64,000 nucleotides of DNA from Streptomyces hokutonensis (GTDB lineage: Bacteria > Actinomycetota > Actinomycetes > Streptomycetales > Streptomycetaceae). The translations under genes and the position numbers were made by a program. The notes under the pieces are model-generated. The model ran no database searches. It worked only from the letters and a program-made list of their open reading frames with translations, and was not told the origin of the DNA. This document shows, piece after piece, positions 35,526 through 43,704 of the stretch. The DNA is taken from assembly GCF_000376565.1 (NCBI RefSeq), contig NZ_BARG01000062.1, positions 1-64,000 of the forward strand. The letters are read 5' to 3'. Every line of letters starts with the position of its first letter. Within the stretch, counting starts at the first letter, position 1.

Positions 35526-36404
35526 TCATGGGTGTTCGGGCACGATGACGACCGGGCAGGCGGAGTGGTGCAGCACTCCGTGGGCCACACGGCCGAGTTG
35601 GAGTCCGTAGTGCCCGGGTCGGCGCTTGGCTCCGACGATCAGGAGGTCGGCGTCGCGCGAGGCGTCCACAAGCACGGCGCGGGTGGGGCCCTCGACGACA
35701 CGGCGGTGCGACTCGACGTCGGCGGGTGCGTCCTGGAGCGCCGCCTCCAGGGACTCGACCGCCTGTTGCTCGTGCAGCCGGGCGGGTTCTCCGGACATCA
35801 GCGGATGGTCGGTGGTCTCGTGCGCGGGGCAGCGCCAGGCCCGTACGACCTCCACCGGCACCCCGCGGCGCCGCGCCTCCTCGAAGGCGAAGCGCACGGC
35901 CGCCGAGCCCGCCGGCTTCTCCCCCACGCCCACGACGACGCGGCCGTGAGTCGCGGTGCGGGCCTGGTTGTCGTGGTTGCCGCGGACGACGACCATCGGG
36001 CACTGCGCGTGCCCGGCCACGGTCAGGCTCACCGAGCCGAGCAGCGCCTCGGCGAGACCGCTGCGGCCACGGGTGCCGGTCACCAGCGCGGAGGCGCTGC
36101 GGCTCTCCCGCACCAGGGCGTACTCGGGTTCCTCGGGCAGCACGTCGGTGGAGATCTCCACCTCGGGCCGACGGTGGTGGGCGCGCCGGGCGGCGGTCGC
36201 CACGACGTCCTCGGCGAGCACCTGCTCGGACGGCTTGCCGATGTCGTCGGCGAGCGAGGTCCCCTCGTACCGCTCCCACAGCGACGCGTACACCAGCCGC
36301 AGCGGCAGTCCGCGTACGGCGGCCTCGTCGGCCGCCCAGTCGACGGCCCGCAGGCTGGGCTCGGAGCCGTCGACGCCGACGACGATCGGCAGGGCCTTCG
36401 GCAT
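35526..36404 (-). CDS. Universal stress protein, tandem USP domains
   Basis: A 292-residue protein with two UspA folds. The first domain starts IVVGVDGSEPSL and keeps the ATP motif in GTRGRSGLAEALLGS. The second (VVVGVGEKPAGS to VVIVPEHP) is degenerate at VGAKRRPGHYGLQLGR. ATG 36404 begins six bases ahead of the end of the upstream alcohol dehydrogenase gene, so the two are coupled; the in-frame GTG at 36413 overlaps that stop. It lies between adh and xfp in the five-gene operon. Confidence 0.92.
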   Translation of the reverse strand: MPKALPIVVGVDGSEPSLRAVDWAADEAAVRGLPLRLVYASLWERYEGTSLADDIGKPSEQVLAEDVVATAARRAHHRRPEVEISTDVLPEEPEYALVRESRSASALVTGTRGRSGLAEALLGSVSLTVAGHAQCPMVVVRGNHDNQARTATHGRVVVGVGEKPAGSAAVRFAFEEARRRGVPVEVVRAWRCPAHETTDHPLMSGEPARLHEQQAVESLEAALQDAPADVESHRRVVEGPTRAVLVDASRDADLLIVGAKRRPGHYGLQLGRVAHGVLHHSACPVVIVPEHP

Positions 36405-36409
36405 GGCTG

Positions 36410-37432
36410 TCACCGCCCCGCGCCGAGGTCGAAGACGATCCGGGCCTTGACGTCGCCGCGCAGCACGTCGGCGATGGACTCGTTGACCGAACTCAGCGGG
36501 CGGGTCTCGGAGATGACCTTGGTCTGTCCGGTGGCGTGCAGTTGGAAGACCTCGGCGAGGTCCTGCCGGGTGCCGACGATCGAGCCGATCACGGAGGTGC
36601 CGTTGAGCACGGTGTCGAAGATCGGGACCTGGATCGTGCCGTGCGCGGGCAGGGCGACCATGACGAGCTTCCCGCCGCGCCGCAGACCGGAGTTGACGGC
36701 GGCGAACGCGTCCTCGTTCACGGCCAGGGCGATCGCCGCGTGCGCGCCGCCGTGCCGCTTCAGCACCTCTCCCACGTCGTCCTTGCGGGCGTCGATGACG
36801 AGGTCGGCGCCGAGCGCGGTGGCTAGTTCGAGCTTCTCGTCGGTGACGTCGATGGCCGCGACCTGGGCGCCGGCGATCTTCGCGTACTGCACGGCGAGGT
36901 GGCCGAGCCCGCCGACACCGGAGATCGCGACCAGCTGGGAGGGCCGCACGCCGGCGACCTTGAGCGCCTTGTACGTCGTGACGCCGGCGCAGGTCAGCGG
37001 GGCGGCGTCGATCGCGCTCACGCCGTCGGGCACCGGCTGGGCGAAGTCGGCCCAGGCCAGCATCTTCTCCGCGTAGCCGCCGTCGCAGCCGTAGCCGGTG
37101 TTGATCTGCTGCTCGCACAGCGTCTCCCAGCCGGACAGGCAGTGCTCGCAGCGCCCGCAGGCCTTGCCGAGCCACGGCACCGCGACCCGCTGACCGACGG
37201 TCAGGTGGGTGACGCCGTCGCCGAGCTTCTCGACGAGGCCGACGCCCTCGTGGCCGGGGACGAACGGCGGGCTGGGCTTGACCGGCCAGTCGCCGTGCGC
37301 GGCGTGGATGTCGGTGTGGCACAGCCCGGAGGCCTCGACGCGGACACGGACCTGGCCGGGGCCGGGCTCGGGGTCGGGGCGGTCCTCGATGACCAGGGGT
37401 TCACCGAACGCCCGTACAACTGCTGCCTTCAT
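36410..37432 (-). CDS. adhA: Zinc-dependent alcohol dehydrogenase
   Basis: A medium-chain NAD-dependent alcohol dehydrogenase of 340 residues. Catalytic zinc ligands are seen in GLCHTDIHAAHGDWP and GHEGVGLVEKLG; the structural zinc set is CGRCEHCLSGWETLC. The nucleotide fold is GVGGLGHLAVQYAK. ATG 37432 follows CGAGGAGC. It resembles ethanol-active AdhP/AdhA enzymes and can recycle NADH by reducing acetaldehyde. It lies between two USP genes, 34 bp after the upstream one. No acetaldehyde dehydrogenase is nearby, so the source of the aldehyde is unclear. The thiamine enzyme at 14723 could be one source. Confidence 0.93.
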   Translation of the reverse strand: MKAAVVRAFGEPLVIEDRPDPEPGPGQVRVRVEASGLCHTDIHAAHGDWPVKPSPPFVPGHEGVGLVEKLGDGVTHLTVGQRVAVPWLGKACGRCEHCLSGWETLCEQQINTGYGCDGGYAEKMLAWADFAQPVPDGVSAIDAAPLTCAGVTTYKALKVAGVRPSQLVAISGVGGLGHLAVQYAKIAGAQVAAIDVTDEKLELATALGADLVIDARKDDVGEVLKRHGGAHAAIALAVNEDAFAAVNSGLRRGGKLVMVALPAHGTIQVPIFDTVLNGTSVIGSIVGTRQDLAEVFQLHATGQTKVISETRPLSSVNESIADVLRGDVKARIVFDLGAGR

Positions 37433-37466
37433 GGCTAATGCTCCTCGGGGGAAAGACGGGGGTGGG

Positions 37467-38372
37467 TCAGTCGTGGGCGACGACGGCCACGGGGGCGATG
37501 GCATGGTGCAGGACGCCGTGCGCGACCGGGCCGATGTGGGCGCCGAGCGCGGCGCGGCGGATCCGGCGGCCGATGACGACCAGGGAGGCCTCGCGGGAGG
37601 CGTCCACCAAGTGGTCGGCGGCGCTGCCCACGCGGGGCTCCAGGGCGACCTCGATGTCGGGGCGCTTCTGGCGCCAGGGACTCAGGGCCTCGGTGAGCGC
37701 GGCGGTCTCCTCGCGGGAGAGCTCGTCGTTCAGGCCCGCGTCCATCGCGAGGCCGTAGGCGTAGTACGGCGGCAGGTTCCAGCCGTAGACGACGCGCAGG
37801 CCGGTGTCGCGGCGGGCGGCCTCGGCGAACGCGAACTCGATGACCGCGTCGGCGGGGGTGCCGGCGTCGAGGCCGAGGACCACGGGCCGGTACGGGGTGT
37901 CGGTCGACGGGCTGCCCGCCGGGTCCTTCTCGTGTTCGTCGGCGGCCTGTTCGCCGGCCCGGACCAGGACCACGGGCAGCTCCGCGTTCGCGACGACGGA
38001 GAGGCCGACGGAGCCGACGAGGAATCCGCCGACGCCGCTCAGCCCGCGCGAGCCGAGGACCAGCAGTTCGGCGTCCTTCGCCGCGTCGAGCAGCGCGTCC
38101 GTGGGCGTGCCGGTCACCTGGTCCTCGGTCACGTCCAGACCGGGGTGGCGCAGCCGCAGGCCCTCCCCCGCCTCGCGAGGAATGCGCCGGCTCCAGTGCT
38201 GTTGCGTCTCACCGCCCAGCAGCGGGGCCTGGGCCAACGGGTCCGGGGCAGGCTCCCAGCCGTGGACGACCTTCAGCGCCAGGCCGCGCAGTTCGGCCTC
38301 GCGGGCCGCCCACTCGGCGGCGGCGCGGCTCTCGGGGGAACCGTCGAGACCTGCGACAACAGTGCGGACCAT
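37467..38372 (-). CDS. Universal stress protein, tandem USP domains
   Basis: A 301-residue protein with two USP domains. The first (TVVAGLDGSPESRAAAEW) has the ATP motif in LGSRGLSGVGGFLVGS. The second (VVLGLDAGTPADAV to VAVVAHD) is degenerate at IGRRIRRAALGAHIGP. ATG 38372 follows AGGAGGAAG. It is the first gene of the usp-adh-usp-xfp-gap operon, 82-95 bp behind a perfect regulator palindrome at 38454-38467. It is closely related to the USP upstream of ppdK (21442), sharing loop sequences, which suggests duplication within the cluster. Confidence 0.93.
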   Translation of the reverse strand: MVRTVVAGLDGSPESRAAAEWAAREAELRGLALKVVHGWEPAPDPLAQAPLLGGETQQHWSRRIPREAGEGLRLRHPGLDVTEDQVTGTPTDALLDAAKDAELLVLGSRGLSGVGGFLVGSVGLSVVANAELPVVLVRAGEQAADEHEKDPAGSPSTDTPYRPVVLGLDAGTPADAVIEFAFAEAARRDTGLRVVYGWNLPPYYAYGLAMDAGLNDELSREETAALTEALSPWRQKRPDIEVALEPRVGSAADHLVDASREASLVVIGRRIRRAALGAHIGPVAHGVLHHAIAPVAVVAHD

Positions 38373-38453
38373 GGTTCTTCCTCCTGAACGGATGTCTGAT
38401 TCCAGGTTCGTGGCGTAGGGGTTCCCGCGGCAGGGGCCGCAGGTCCCCGGCAG

Positions 38454-38467
38454 GGGCCGTTCGGCCC
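38454..38467. promoter_or_regulatory. Predicted OsdR/DevR box upstream of the usp-adh-usp-xfp-gap operon
   Basis: GGGCCGTTCGGCCC has perfect six-base arms around TT. It is 82-95 bp before the first USP start and just inside the terminator of the DoxX gene. It probably controls five genes. Confidence 0.75.
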
Positions 38468-38480
38468 AATGGCCAGCCGC

Positions 38481-38511
38481 ACGGCGGGCCCCCTCCACGA
38501 GGGCCCGCCGT
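38481..38511 (-). terminator. Hairpin terminator after DoxX gene 1
   Basis: A perfect 11-bp stem (ACGGCGGGCCC with GGGCCCGCCGT) with a 9-base loop lies 12 bp beyond the DoxX stop. Confidence 0.8.
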
Positions 38512-38522
38512 ATCTGCTGCGG

Positions 38523-39149
38523 TCAGCGCAGCCAGGTGTGGTCGCGGACGATCGGGAGCTTCGCCCAGACCCTGCCCAGACCCCAGGTCGCTCCGGCGCC
38601 GGCCGCTGCGAGAGCGATGATCACGACGGCGTAGATCAGGTGGTAGTCCGCGAACGGGTTGGACGACATGCTCAGCGACCCGTCGGAGAGGTGCCTGGCC
38701 GGCGGCCACTCCGCGATCCACATCAGCGCCATCATCACCGTGCCCGCCACCGCAGCCAGCCGCAGCGCCACACCCGCGACCAGCGCGACACCGATACCCA
38801 ACAGACCGAGCATGAACAGCCAGTTCGCCCAGCCCGCACCCGCCCAGTCATGGAACGTCGACTCCATCGGACCCGCCGCCACACTGCTCAGGAAACCCTT
38901 CGTCGGCGAACCACCGTCGATCCAGCCCTCACCGGAGGGGGTGGCGTAACCGAACCCGAAGGTCTTGTCGAGGAACGCCCACAGGAAGACGAACCCGGTC
39001 AGCAGACGCAGGGACGCGAAGACGTAGGCACGCGCCCTGGTGGTCTCCGTAGCGGCTGCCGTCACGGTGCCCTCGGACGCGGACCCGTTCCTGCGGAACG
39101 TCGGCAGGTGGAAGCCGGAGGTGCGGTGCGGGTGCTCGTGGACGGCCAT
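38523..39149 (-). CDS. DoxX-family membrane protein (copy 1)
   Basis: A 208-residue integral membrane protein with four hydrophobic helices after a hydrophilic N-terminus of about 45 residues. Core segments are SLRLLTGFVFLWAFLDKTFGFGY, NWLFMLGLLGIGVAL, VMMALMWIAEWPP and YAVVIIALAAAGAG. DoxX-like proteins are linked to quinone reduction or membrane redox complexes, but the reaction here is unknown. ATG 39149 has GAAAGG upstream with the same spacing as in copy 2. From about residue 40 onward it is nearly identical, even at the DNA level, to the protein at 48940. Weak regulator-like palindromes lie upstream at 39245-39282. Confidence 0.87.
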   Translation of the reverse strand: MAVHEHPHRTSGFHLPTFRRNGSASEGTVTAAATETTRARAYVFASLRLLTGFVFLWAFLDKTFGFGYATPSGEGWIDGGSPTKGFLSSVAAGPMESTFHDWAGAGWANWLFMLGLLGIGVALVAGVALRLAAVAGTVMMALMWIAEWPPARHLSDGSLSMSSNPFADYHLIYAVVIIALAAAGAGATWGLGRVWAKLPIVRDHTWLR

Positions 39150-39244
39150 GATCGTGGTCCTTTCGAGGTGTCGGGTCGTTCGTTGCACCACTCACTCTGG
39201 TGCGGCGGGACGTCCGTCACCTGATGCCGTTGGTCCGCCGGTGG

Positions 39245-39282
39245 CGGTCTGAACGGCCCCTTCCACAGGGCCTGTTGGGCCC
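39245..39282. promoter_or_regulatory. Weak OsdR/DevR-like palindromes upstream of DoxX gene 1
   Basis: CGGTCTGAACGGCCCC (39245-39260) has one good arm and three mismatches in the other; GGGCC-TGTTG-GGCCC (39268-39282) has perfect short arms but a five-base spacer. They lie 96-133 bp before DoxX, the usual distance. The remaining sequence from 39283 to 39831 shows no gene that I can support on either strand. Confidence 0.35.
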
Positions 39283-39831
39283 CCCGCAGGACAGGCTCCG
39301 GTCAGCGCGCGGCCCACCGGGCCGGGGAGCGGAACCTCGACTTTGCGGGCTGCGCCCAGCAGTTGAAGGGCACACGCGTGAGCGCGGGTGAGGATCGCGC
39401 CGAGGCCTCCGACACTGGAGTGGCGTCCGCTGCCGCCGTTGCGGCGCCGGTGCTGTCTGGCTCAATGACGGCGACCTCCCTAACTCGCCTGCACCACACC
39501 GGCGTTCGCGCAGAGCATGCTGACGGTCAGCCGGGCCTTCGGGCTTCCGGGAGGCGTGGGCCGCGATCCCGGCCGTTCCCTTGCGGGGGGTCTGGTGTGC
39601 CGGTGCGGCATCGCCCTTCGGCTGTTCGTCGGGCGGCTCCGCGGAATCCGCGGCAACGAACTCGCGGCGACTCCGTGGGCCGTCAGCGCACCACGACGCG
39701 AGCAGGACTCGACGGCTTCGGCGCGCCGCCGACCGGGGCACGGGTGGTCGGCGCCCCAGGTCCAGCGGTGCGTTCCGGCCGGCTCCCCGGCCCGACGGGC
39801 TCGGCGTCGGCTTCGAGCGCGAAGCCCGTTC

Positions 39832-40311
39832 CTACGCCGAGGCCCCCTCGCGCGACTGCCCGGAGTTCCTCCGGCCGCGCCATACAGCCACCGGCACCTT
39901 GGCGAACAAGCCGGCGAAGGCGAGCGGGACCAGCGGGGAGAGCCCCCGGCCCAGCTTGTTCCAGGCGCCCTGGTCCACCGGTACCCAGGACCCCCATGGT
40001 TCCTTGGACACCTCCACGGGCACGCCGAAGCGGGGCTCGGAGGAGAAGCCGGTCGCCGTGATCCGCTGCGTCCCGCGGCCGGAGGCCTGCGCCGGATCCA
40101 CGAACCCGCGGCAGACGAGGTCAGGACGACTGCCGCCCCGGGACGTCGTGGCCGGTGCGGTCGCGTCGCAGTACGTGACCCGCATGGCCAGCTGCTGCCC
40201 GACCAGCCCCAGGCGCCCGACGGCCGAGACGGCCAGGTAGACGGCGACACCGACGAGGGAAAGGGCGATCACACCGCAGACGACGGTCCCGAGGACCTGC
40301 TTCCGTCCCAT
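39832..40311 (-). CDS. Hypothetical membrane protein
   Basis: I do not recognise the family. The product (about 159 residues from ATG 40311; a GTG at 40356 would add 15) has one clear N-terminal helix (VLGTVVCGVIALSLVGVAVYLAVSAVG), an exposed middle with two cysteines (RVTYCDATAP, DLVCRGFVD), and a second helix (LSPLVPLAFAGLFAKVPVAVW). The cysteines could form a disulfide outside the membrane. It is not clearly linked to the stress regulon: there is no palindrome in its short upstream region, and a terminator separates it from the next gene. Confidence 0.6.
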   Translation of the reverse strand: MGRKQVLGTVVCGVIALSLVGVAVYLAVSAVGRLGLVGQQLAMRVTYCDATAPATTSRGGSRPDLVCRGFVDPAQASGRGTQRITATGFSSEPRFGVPVEVSKEPWGSWVPVDQGAWNKLGRGLSPLVPLAFAGLFAKVPVAVWRGRRNSGQSREGASA

Positions 40312-40397
40312 GCGCACCGTCGTCTGCTTGATCACTGTCCGATCGTACGAACCCACCGCTCGGCCGCCGACAGCACCCCTATGTTGCGAGAAGCGAC

Positions 40398-40438
40398 GGA
40401 CCCGCAGGTCACCGAAAGGGATCGGCTACTGCGGGTCC
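40398..40438 (-). terminator. Hairpin terminator after the small membrane protein gene
   Basis: A perfect 10-bp stem (GGACCCGCAG with CTGCGGGTCC) with a 21-base loop lies 19 bp beyond the stop of the small gene at 40458. Confidence 0.55.
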
Positions 40439-40457
40439 GGCCTTCACGAACTGTGCG

Positions 40458-40658
40458 TCAGTGATGGACGGGCGTCCGCCCGGCCGGCCGGTGCGTGTGG
40501 ACCACCCGCGCGGCCGAGGGCCGCTGCGAGGTCCGGCGGGCGCGCATCCGCAGCACCAGCGCGTCGAGTGCGGCGCCGGCCACGACGGTGAGCGCGGTCG
40601 CCATCACCAGCAGAACGGCGAACTGCCTCCAGAACTCCGGTGTCAAGGTCGTGCCCAT
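40458..40658 (-). CDS. Small single-helix membrane protein
   Basis: This short gene encodes 66 residues: one hydrophobic helix (FAVLLVMATALTVVAGAALDAL) followed by a basic tail (RMRARRTSQRPSAARVV). The ATG at 40658 has GGGGGTGG before it, and a terminator follows. It is divergent from the second CNB/CBS cassette and faces the same palindrome (40751-40766), so it may be co-regulated. No family recognised. The start is inferred; the frame is open further upstream but that part lacks a ribosome site. Confidence 0.5.
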   Translation of the reverse strand: MGTTLTPEFWRQFAVLLVMATALTVVAGAALDALVLRMRARRTSQRPSAARVVHTHRPAGRTPVHH

Positions 40659-40750
40659 GGTGTCCACCCCCTCTGTCTGTCGAGTTCTTCTCTCGTTTCC
40701 ATCGAACCGCTGGAGGCGTCGTGACACAGGGTGCCACCAGGCTCGCACGG

Positions 40751-40766
40751 GGCGCCGGTCGGCCCG
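40751..40766. promoter_or_regulatory. Predicted OsdR/DevR box between small membrane gene and CNB/CBS cassette 2
   Basis: GGCGCCGGTCGGCCCG is a 7+2+7 near-palindrome. It lies 89-104 bp before the CNB gene and 93 bp from the small gene start, so it could serve both. Confidence 0.55.
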
Positions 40767-40854
40767 TTCCGCAGGCCAAGTGGCCCATGGCAGGGCGGGA
40801 CCCACCGGCACACGCTGGAGGTGGTAGGTCCGTAAGACTCTCTGGAGGCACGCC

Positions 40855-41319
40855 ATGAACGCTTCCCCCACCACGACCATGCCGCGGGCCCTGCCCGTGG
40901 AGCACCGCGAACGGCTGATGAAGCTCGCACGGGAGGTGTCGATCCCCCAGGGCACCCGGCTCTTCGAGGAGGGTGCCCGCGCCGACCGGTTCTGGATCAT
41001 CCGCACCGGCACGATCGCCCTCGACATGCACGTGCCCGGCCGCCGGGCCGCCGTCATCGAATCGCTGGGACACAACGAACTCGTCGGCTGGTCCTGGCTG
41101 TTCGGCCCGCACGCCTGGCACCTGGGCGCCGAGGCCACGACACCGGTACGCGCCTGGGAGTTCGACGCCACGGCCGTACGCACCCTGTGCAAGGACGATC
41201 CCGCGTTCGGCATGACCGTCGCCCAGTGGGTGGGCGACATCGTGGCCCACCGGCTCCGCTCGGCCCGCACCCGGCTGCTGGACCTGTACGCCCCGTACGG
41301 CAGCGGCGGCATGCGGTGA
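40855..41319 (+). CDS. Stand-alone cyclic-nucleotide-binding-fold protein
   Basis: A 154-residue paralogue of the protein at 23500. The same beta-roll residues are present (LFEEGARADRFWIIRTG, then LGHNELVGWSWLF). It lacks a DNA-binding domain and again has GWSW in the phosphate-binding region instead of the usual arginine-containing loop. It is followed, 35 bp later, by a CBS-BON gene, exactly as in the first cassette. The two cassettes therefore arose by duplication and have been kept, which argues that CNB and CBS-BON work together. Confidence 0.86.
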   Translation: MNASPTTTMPRALPVEHRERLMKLAREVSIPQGTRLFEEGARADRFWIIRTGTIALDMHVPGRRAAVIESLGHNELVGWSWLFGPHAWHLGAEATTPVRAWEFDATAVRTLCKDDPAFGMTVAQWVGDIVAHRLRSARTRLLDLYAPYGSGGMR

Positions 41320-41354
41320 CCGCACCGATGGACCGCCAACAGGGAGGAGTGACC

Positions 41355-42014
41355 ATGCATGGATCACCGCACATCGTGGGCGACGTGATGACCCGTACCG
41401 TCGCCACCGTCGTCCGCGGGGCCGCTTTCAAGGACATCGTCCGCACGATGCAGGAGCGGAAGGTCAGCGCCCTGCCGGTGCTCGACGCGGCGGACCGGGT
41501 GATCGGGATCGTCTCGGAGGCCGATCTGCTGCCGAAGGAGGAGTTCCGCGACAGCGACCCCGACCGGTACACGCAGTTGCGTCGGCTGTCGGACCTCGCG
41601 AAGGCCGGTTCGGTGACCGCGGGTGAGCTGATGACGTCTCCCGCGCTGACCGTGGGCGCGGGCGCGACCCTCGCGCAGGCCGCGCGGGCCATGGCCCGGG
41701 CCAAGGTCAAGCGGCTGCCCGTCGTCGACCACGCGGGCCGGCTGGAGGGTGTCGTCAGCCGGGCCGACCTGCTGAAGGTGTTCCTCCGGGACGACAAGGA
41801 GATCGCGGAGGAGGTGCGCCGCGAAGTGGTGGCGTACCTGTTCCCCGGTCCCGCGTCGACGGTCCGGGTCGAGGTGCGGGACGGGGTCGTACGGTTCGGC
41901 GGCCGGGTACGCGACACGTCCCTGGTTCCCGTGGCCGCGCGGCTTGTCCGAGCCGTCGAGGGGGTTGTCGATGTGGAGTTCGCACTCGACGAGCCCGACC
42001 GCTCCGCGGACTGA
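41355..42014 (+). CDS. CBS-pair and BON domain protein
   Basis: A 219-residue protein: CBS motif 1 (VGDVMTRTVATV), CBS motif 2 (AGELMTSPALTV), then a BON domain (STVRVEVRDGVVRFGGRV to VDVEFALDEP). ATG 41355 follows AGGGAGGAG. It is nearest to the protein at 24056 and follows the same type of CNB gene. It ends at a bidirectional hairpin facing the Rv1733c-like gene. Ligands are unknown; CBS pairs commonly bind AMP, ATP or S-adenosylmethionine. Confidence 0.92.
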   Translation: MHGSPHIVGDVMTRTVATVVRGAAFKDIVRTMQERKVSALPVLDAADRVIGIVSEADLLPKEEFRDSDPDRYTQLRRLSDLAKAGSVTAGELMTSPALTVGAGATLAQAARAMARAKVKRLPVVDHAGRLEGVVSRADLLKVFLRDDKEIAEEVRREVVAYLFPGPASTVRVEVRDGVVRFGGRVRDTSLVPVAARLVRAVEGVVDVEFALDEPDRSAD

Positions 42015-42034
42015 GAAGTACGGTCGCCCCGTAA

Positions 42035-42076
42035 GCCGTTGCCCCGCCGGCCACCGACCACCGACGAGGCAACGGC
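42035..42076. terminator. Hairpin between convergent CBS-BON and Rv1733c-like genes
   Basis: GCCGTTGCC and GGCAACGGC form a perfect 9-bp stem with a 24-base loop in the 65-bp gap between the two stop codons. The long loop makes it less certain. Confidence 0.5.
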
Positions 42077-42079
42077 GTC

Positions 42080-42649
42080 TCAGCCGGTGCTGCGCCGCCA
42101 GCGCGCCCCGGTCAGCTCCCACTCCTGGCCCCACTGCTCGGTGGCCCGGCGCTCCACCCTCAGCCGGATCAGACGTCCACCGGCGAGCACGAACAGTCCG
42201 CCGGCCAGTCCTGCCCCCGTTCCGGCCAGCACCGCGCGAGCCGCCGCCACGGCCGGGCTCGCGGGCTCGTCCACCAGGTGGCCGCGACCGTCCGTCCACA
42301 CCGGTACGGTGCCGCCGACGCGACCCCCGGCCTTCACATCCGCCGTGGTGGTGCGTACGGTGCCCTGCGCGTCGGTCCAGCGAACCGTCGCCCGCACCCG
42401 GTTGTAGCCGGCCGCGGCACTCGGCACGGTACCGAGCAATACGGCGGTCGCCGGCCGATGCTCCGCCGCGTTCCTCTCCTGCGCCGCCGCCACACTCTGG
42501 GCGCCGGCCACACCGGCGACAGTCCCGGCAGCCATCGCGAACGTCCAGGCGCTGAGGACGATCCACGCTTCCACCACGTCGCTGTGCCGACGCAGTTCGT
42601 TGCGCCGCCAGCGCCACCCCAGGACCTTCACTCGCTTGATCTTCCGCAT
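42080..42649 (-). CDS. Rv1733c-family membrane protein
   Basis: A 189-residue paralogue of the proteins at 26108 and 55219. It has the basic leader (WRRNELRRHSDVVEAW), helix 1 (LSAWTFAMAAGTVAGVAG), the central domain with ATVRWTDAQGT, helix 2 (AVLAGTGAGLAGGLFVLAGG) and the tail EQWGQEWELTGARW. It is divergent from the response regulator gene. The perfect palindrome 42782-42795 lies between them, 133 bp from this start. Function unknown; the mycobacterial protein is a DosR target. Confidence 0.87.
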   Translation of the reverse strand: MRKIKRVKVLGWRWRRNELRRHSDVVEAWIVLSAWTFAMAAGTVAGVAGAQSVAAAQERNAAEHRPATAVLLGTVPSAAAGYNRVRATVRWTDAQGTVRTTTADVKAGGRVGGTVPVWTDGRGHLVDEPASPAVAAARAVLAGTGAGLAGGLFVLAGGRLIRLRVERRATEQWGQEWELTGARWRRSTG

Positions 42650-42781
42650 CGGTCACACCCCCTCACGGGCATCATGAAGAAGACGAGAACAAGAGGACGC
42701 TCCCACTGGGTGATAGCCGCCCGGGAGGGGCCGCCCGGCCGTCGCACGGGGGCCGGTAAGGACACGCAGAAAGGGCCGGTT

Positions 42782-42795
42782 GGGCCGGTCGGCCC
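42782..42795. promoter_or_regulatory. Predicted OsdR/DevR box at the regulator's own promoter
   Basis: GGGCCGGTCGGCCC has perfect arms around GT. It is 84-97 bp before the regulator start, which suggests autoregulation, and also faces the divergent Rv1733c-like gene. Confidence 0.72.
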
Positions 42796-42878
42796 TAGTG
42801 CTTCCGGGCCGGGCGCGTGATGATCGTGTCCACGGACGGCCCGCAGTCCGTTCATCCTCCGGGGAACAAGGGGTCGAG

Positions 42879-43568
42879 ATGACCGAGGCACGCACCTTCA
42901 CCGCACAGGATCCGATCCGCGTGTTCCTGCTGGACGACCACGAGGTCGTACGACGTGGCCTGGCCGACCTGCTGGACGCCGAGGAGGACATCTCGGTGGT
43001 CGGCGACGCCGAGAACGTCGAGCACGCGCTCGTGCGGGCCCCCGCGGTGCGCCCGCACGTCGCCGTCCTGGACGTACGTCTCCCCGACGGCAACGGCATC
43101 ACCGTCTGCCGCGAACTGCGCGACCAGATGCCGGAGTTGGCCGTCCTGATGCTGACCTCGTTCGACGACGAGGACGCCCTGCTCGACGCCATCATGGCCG
43201 GGGCCTCCGGCTATGTGCTCAAGCAGATCAAGGGCACCGACCTCGTCTCGGCGGTCCGGACGGTCGCCTCCGGGCAGTCGATGCTCGACCCCGCGACGAC
43301 GGCCCGCCTGATGCGCTCGCTGCGCGCCGAACCCGCCCAAGCCCCGGAGATGGCACCGGAGTTGGCGAGTCTGTCCCCGCGTGAACGGGAGATCCTCGCA
43401 CTGATCGGGGACGGCCTCACCAACCGCGAGATCGGCAAGAAGCTGTACCTCTCGGAGAAGACCGTCAAGAACCACATCTCCCGGCTGCTGGCCAAGCTGG
43501 GCGTCCAGCGCCGGGTGCAGGCCGCCGTGCTCGCCTCCCACCTGGAGCAGCCCGAGTCCGGCAACTGA
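42879..43568 (+). CDS. osdR: NarL/DevR-family response regulator
   Basis: A 229-residue two-component regulator, cytoplasmic. The receiver domain (residues 13-130) has acidic residues LLDDHE at 18-22, the phosphorylated aspartate D65 in VLDVRLPDG, T93 and K115. The LuxR-type HTH (165-220) contains NREIGKKLYLSEKTVKNHISRLLAKLGVQ, close to the mycobacterial DevR recognition helix region. ATG 42879 follows a GGGG-rich site. It is not adjacent to a kinase; the matching one is at 46133. A palindrome in its promoter suggests feedback. I name it after the S. coelicolor orthologue by similarity of sequence and context; DevR would be equally apt. Confidence 0.92.
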   Translation: MTEARTFTAQDPIRVFLLDDHEVVRRGLADLLDAEEDISVVGDAENVEHALVRAPAVRPHVAVLDVRLPDGNGITVCRELRDQMPELAVLMLTSFDDEDALLDAIMAGASGYVLKQIKGTDLVSAVRTVASGQSMLDPATTARLMRSLRAEPAQAPEMAPELASLSPREREILALIGDGLTNREIGKKLYLSEKTVKNHISRLLAKLGVQRRVQAAVLASHLEQPESGN

Positions 43569-43571
43569 GCC

Positions 43572-43594
43572 GCGCGCCGGGCCGTCCGGCGCGC
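43572..43594 (+). terminator. Hairpin terminator after the response regulator
   Basis: A perfect 9-bp GC stem (GCGCGCCGG with CCGGCGCGC) and 5-base loop lie 3 bp after the stop. It isolates the regulator from the following Acg gene. Confidence 0.75.
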
Positions 43595-43598
43595 TCCC

Positions 43599-43614
43599 AA
43601 GGCCGTACGGCCCC
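43599..43614. promoter_or_regulatory. Predicted OsdR/DevR box upstream of Acg gene 2
   Basis: AAGGCCGTACGGCCCC contains a perfect 12-bp core (GGCCGTACGGCC). It is 91-106 bp before the Acg start. Confidence 0.6.
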
Positions 43615-43704
43615 TCCTCCTGGCCCTCCTCGCAGGACCACGCTGGGCACACGAACAGCGAACAGCCCGGCCGCCGTCGGGCCGCGGGGCGGGGAGGAGA
43701 CCAC

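Noticed and set aside
39283..39831. Possible genes in the gap between DoxX gene 1 and the hypothetical membrane protein
   Set aside because: Several overlapping frames are open on both strands, but none has codon bias, a ribosome site or a recognisable motif.
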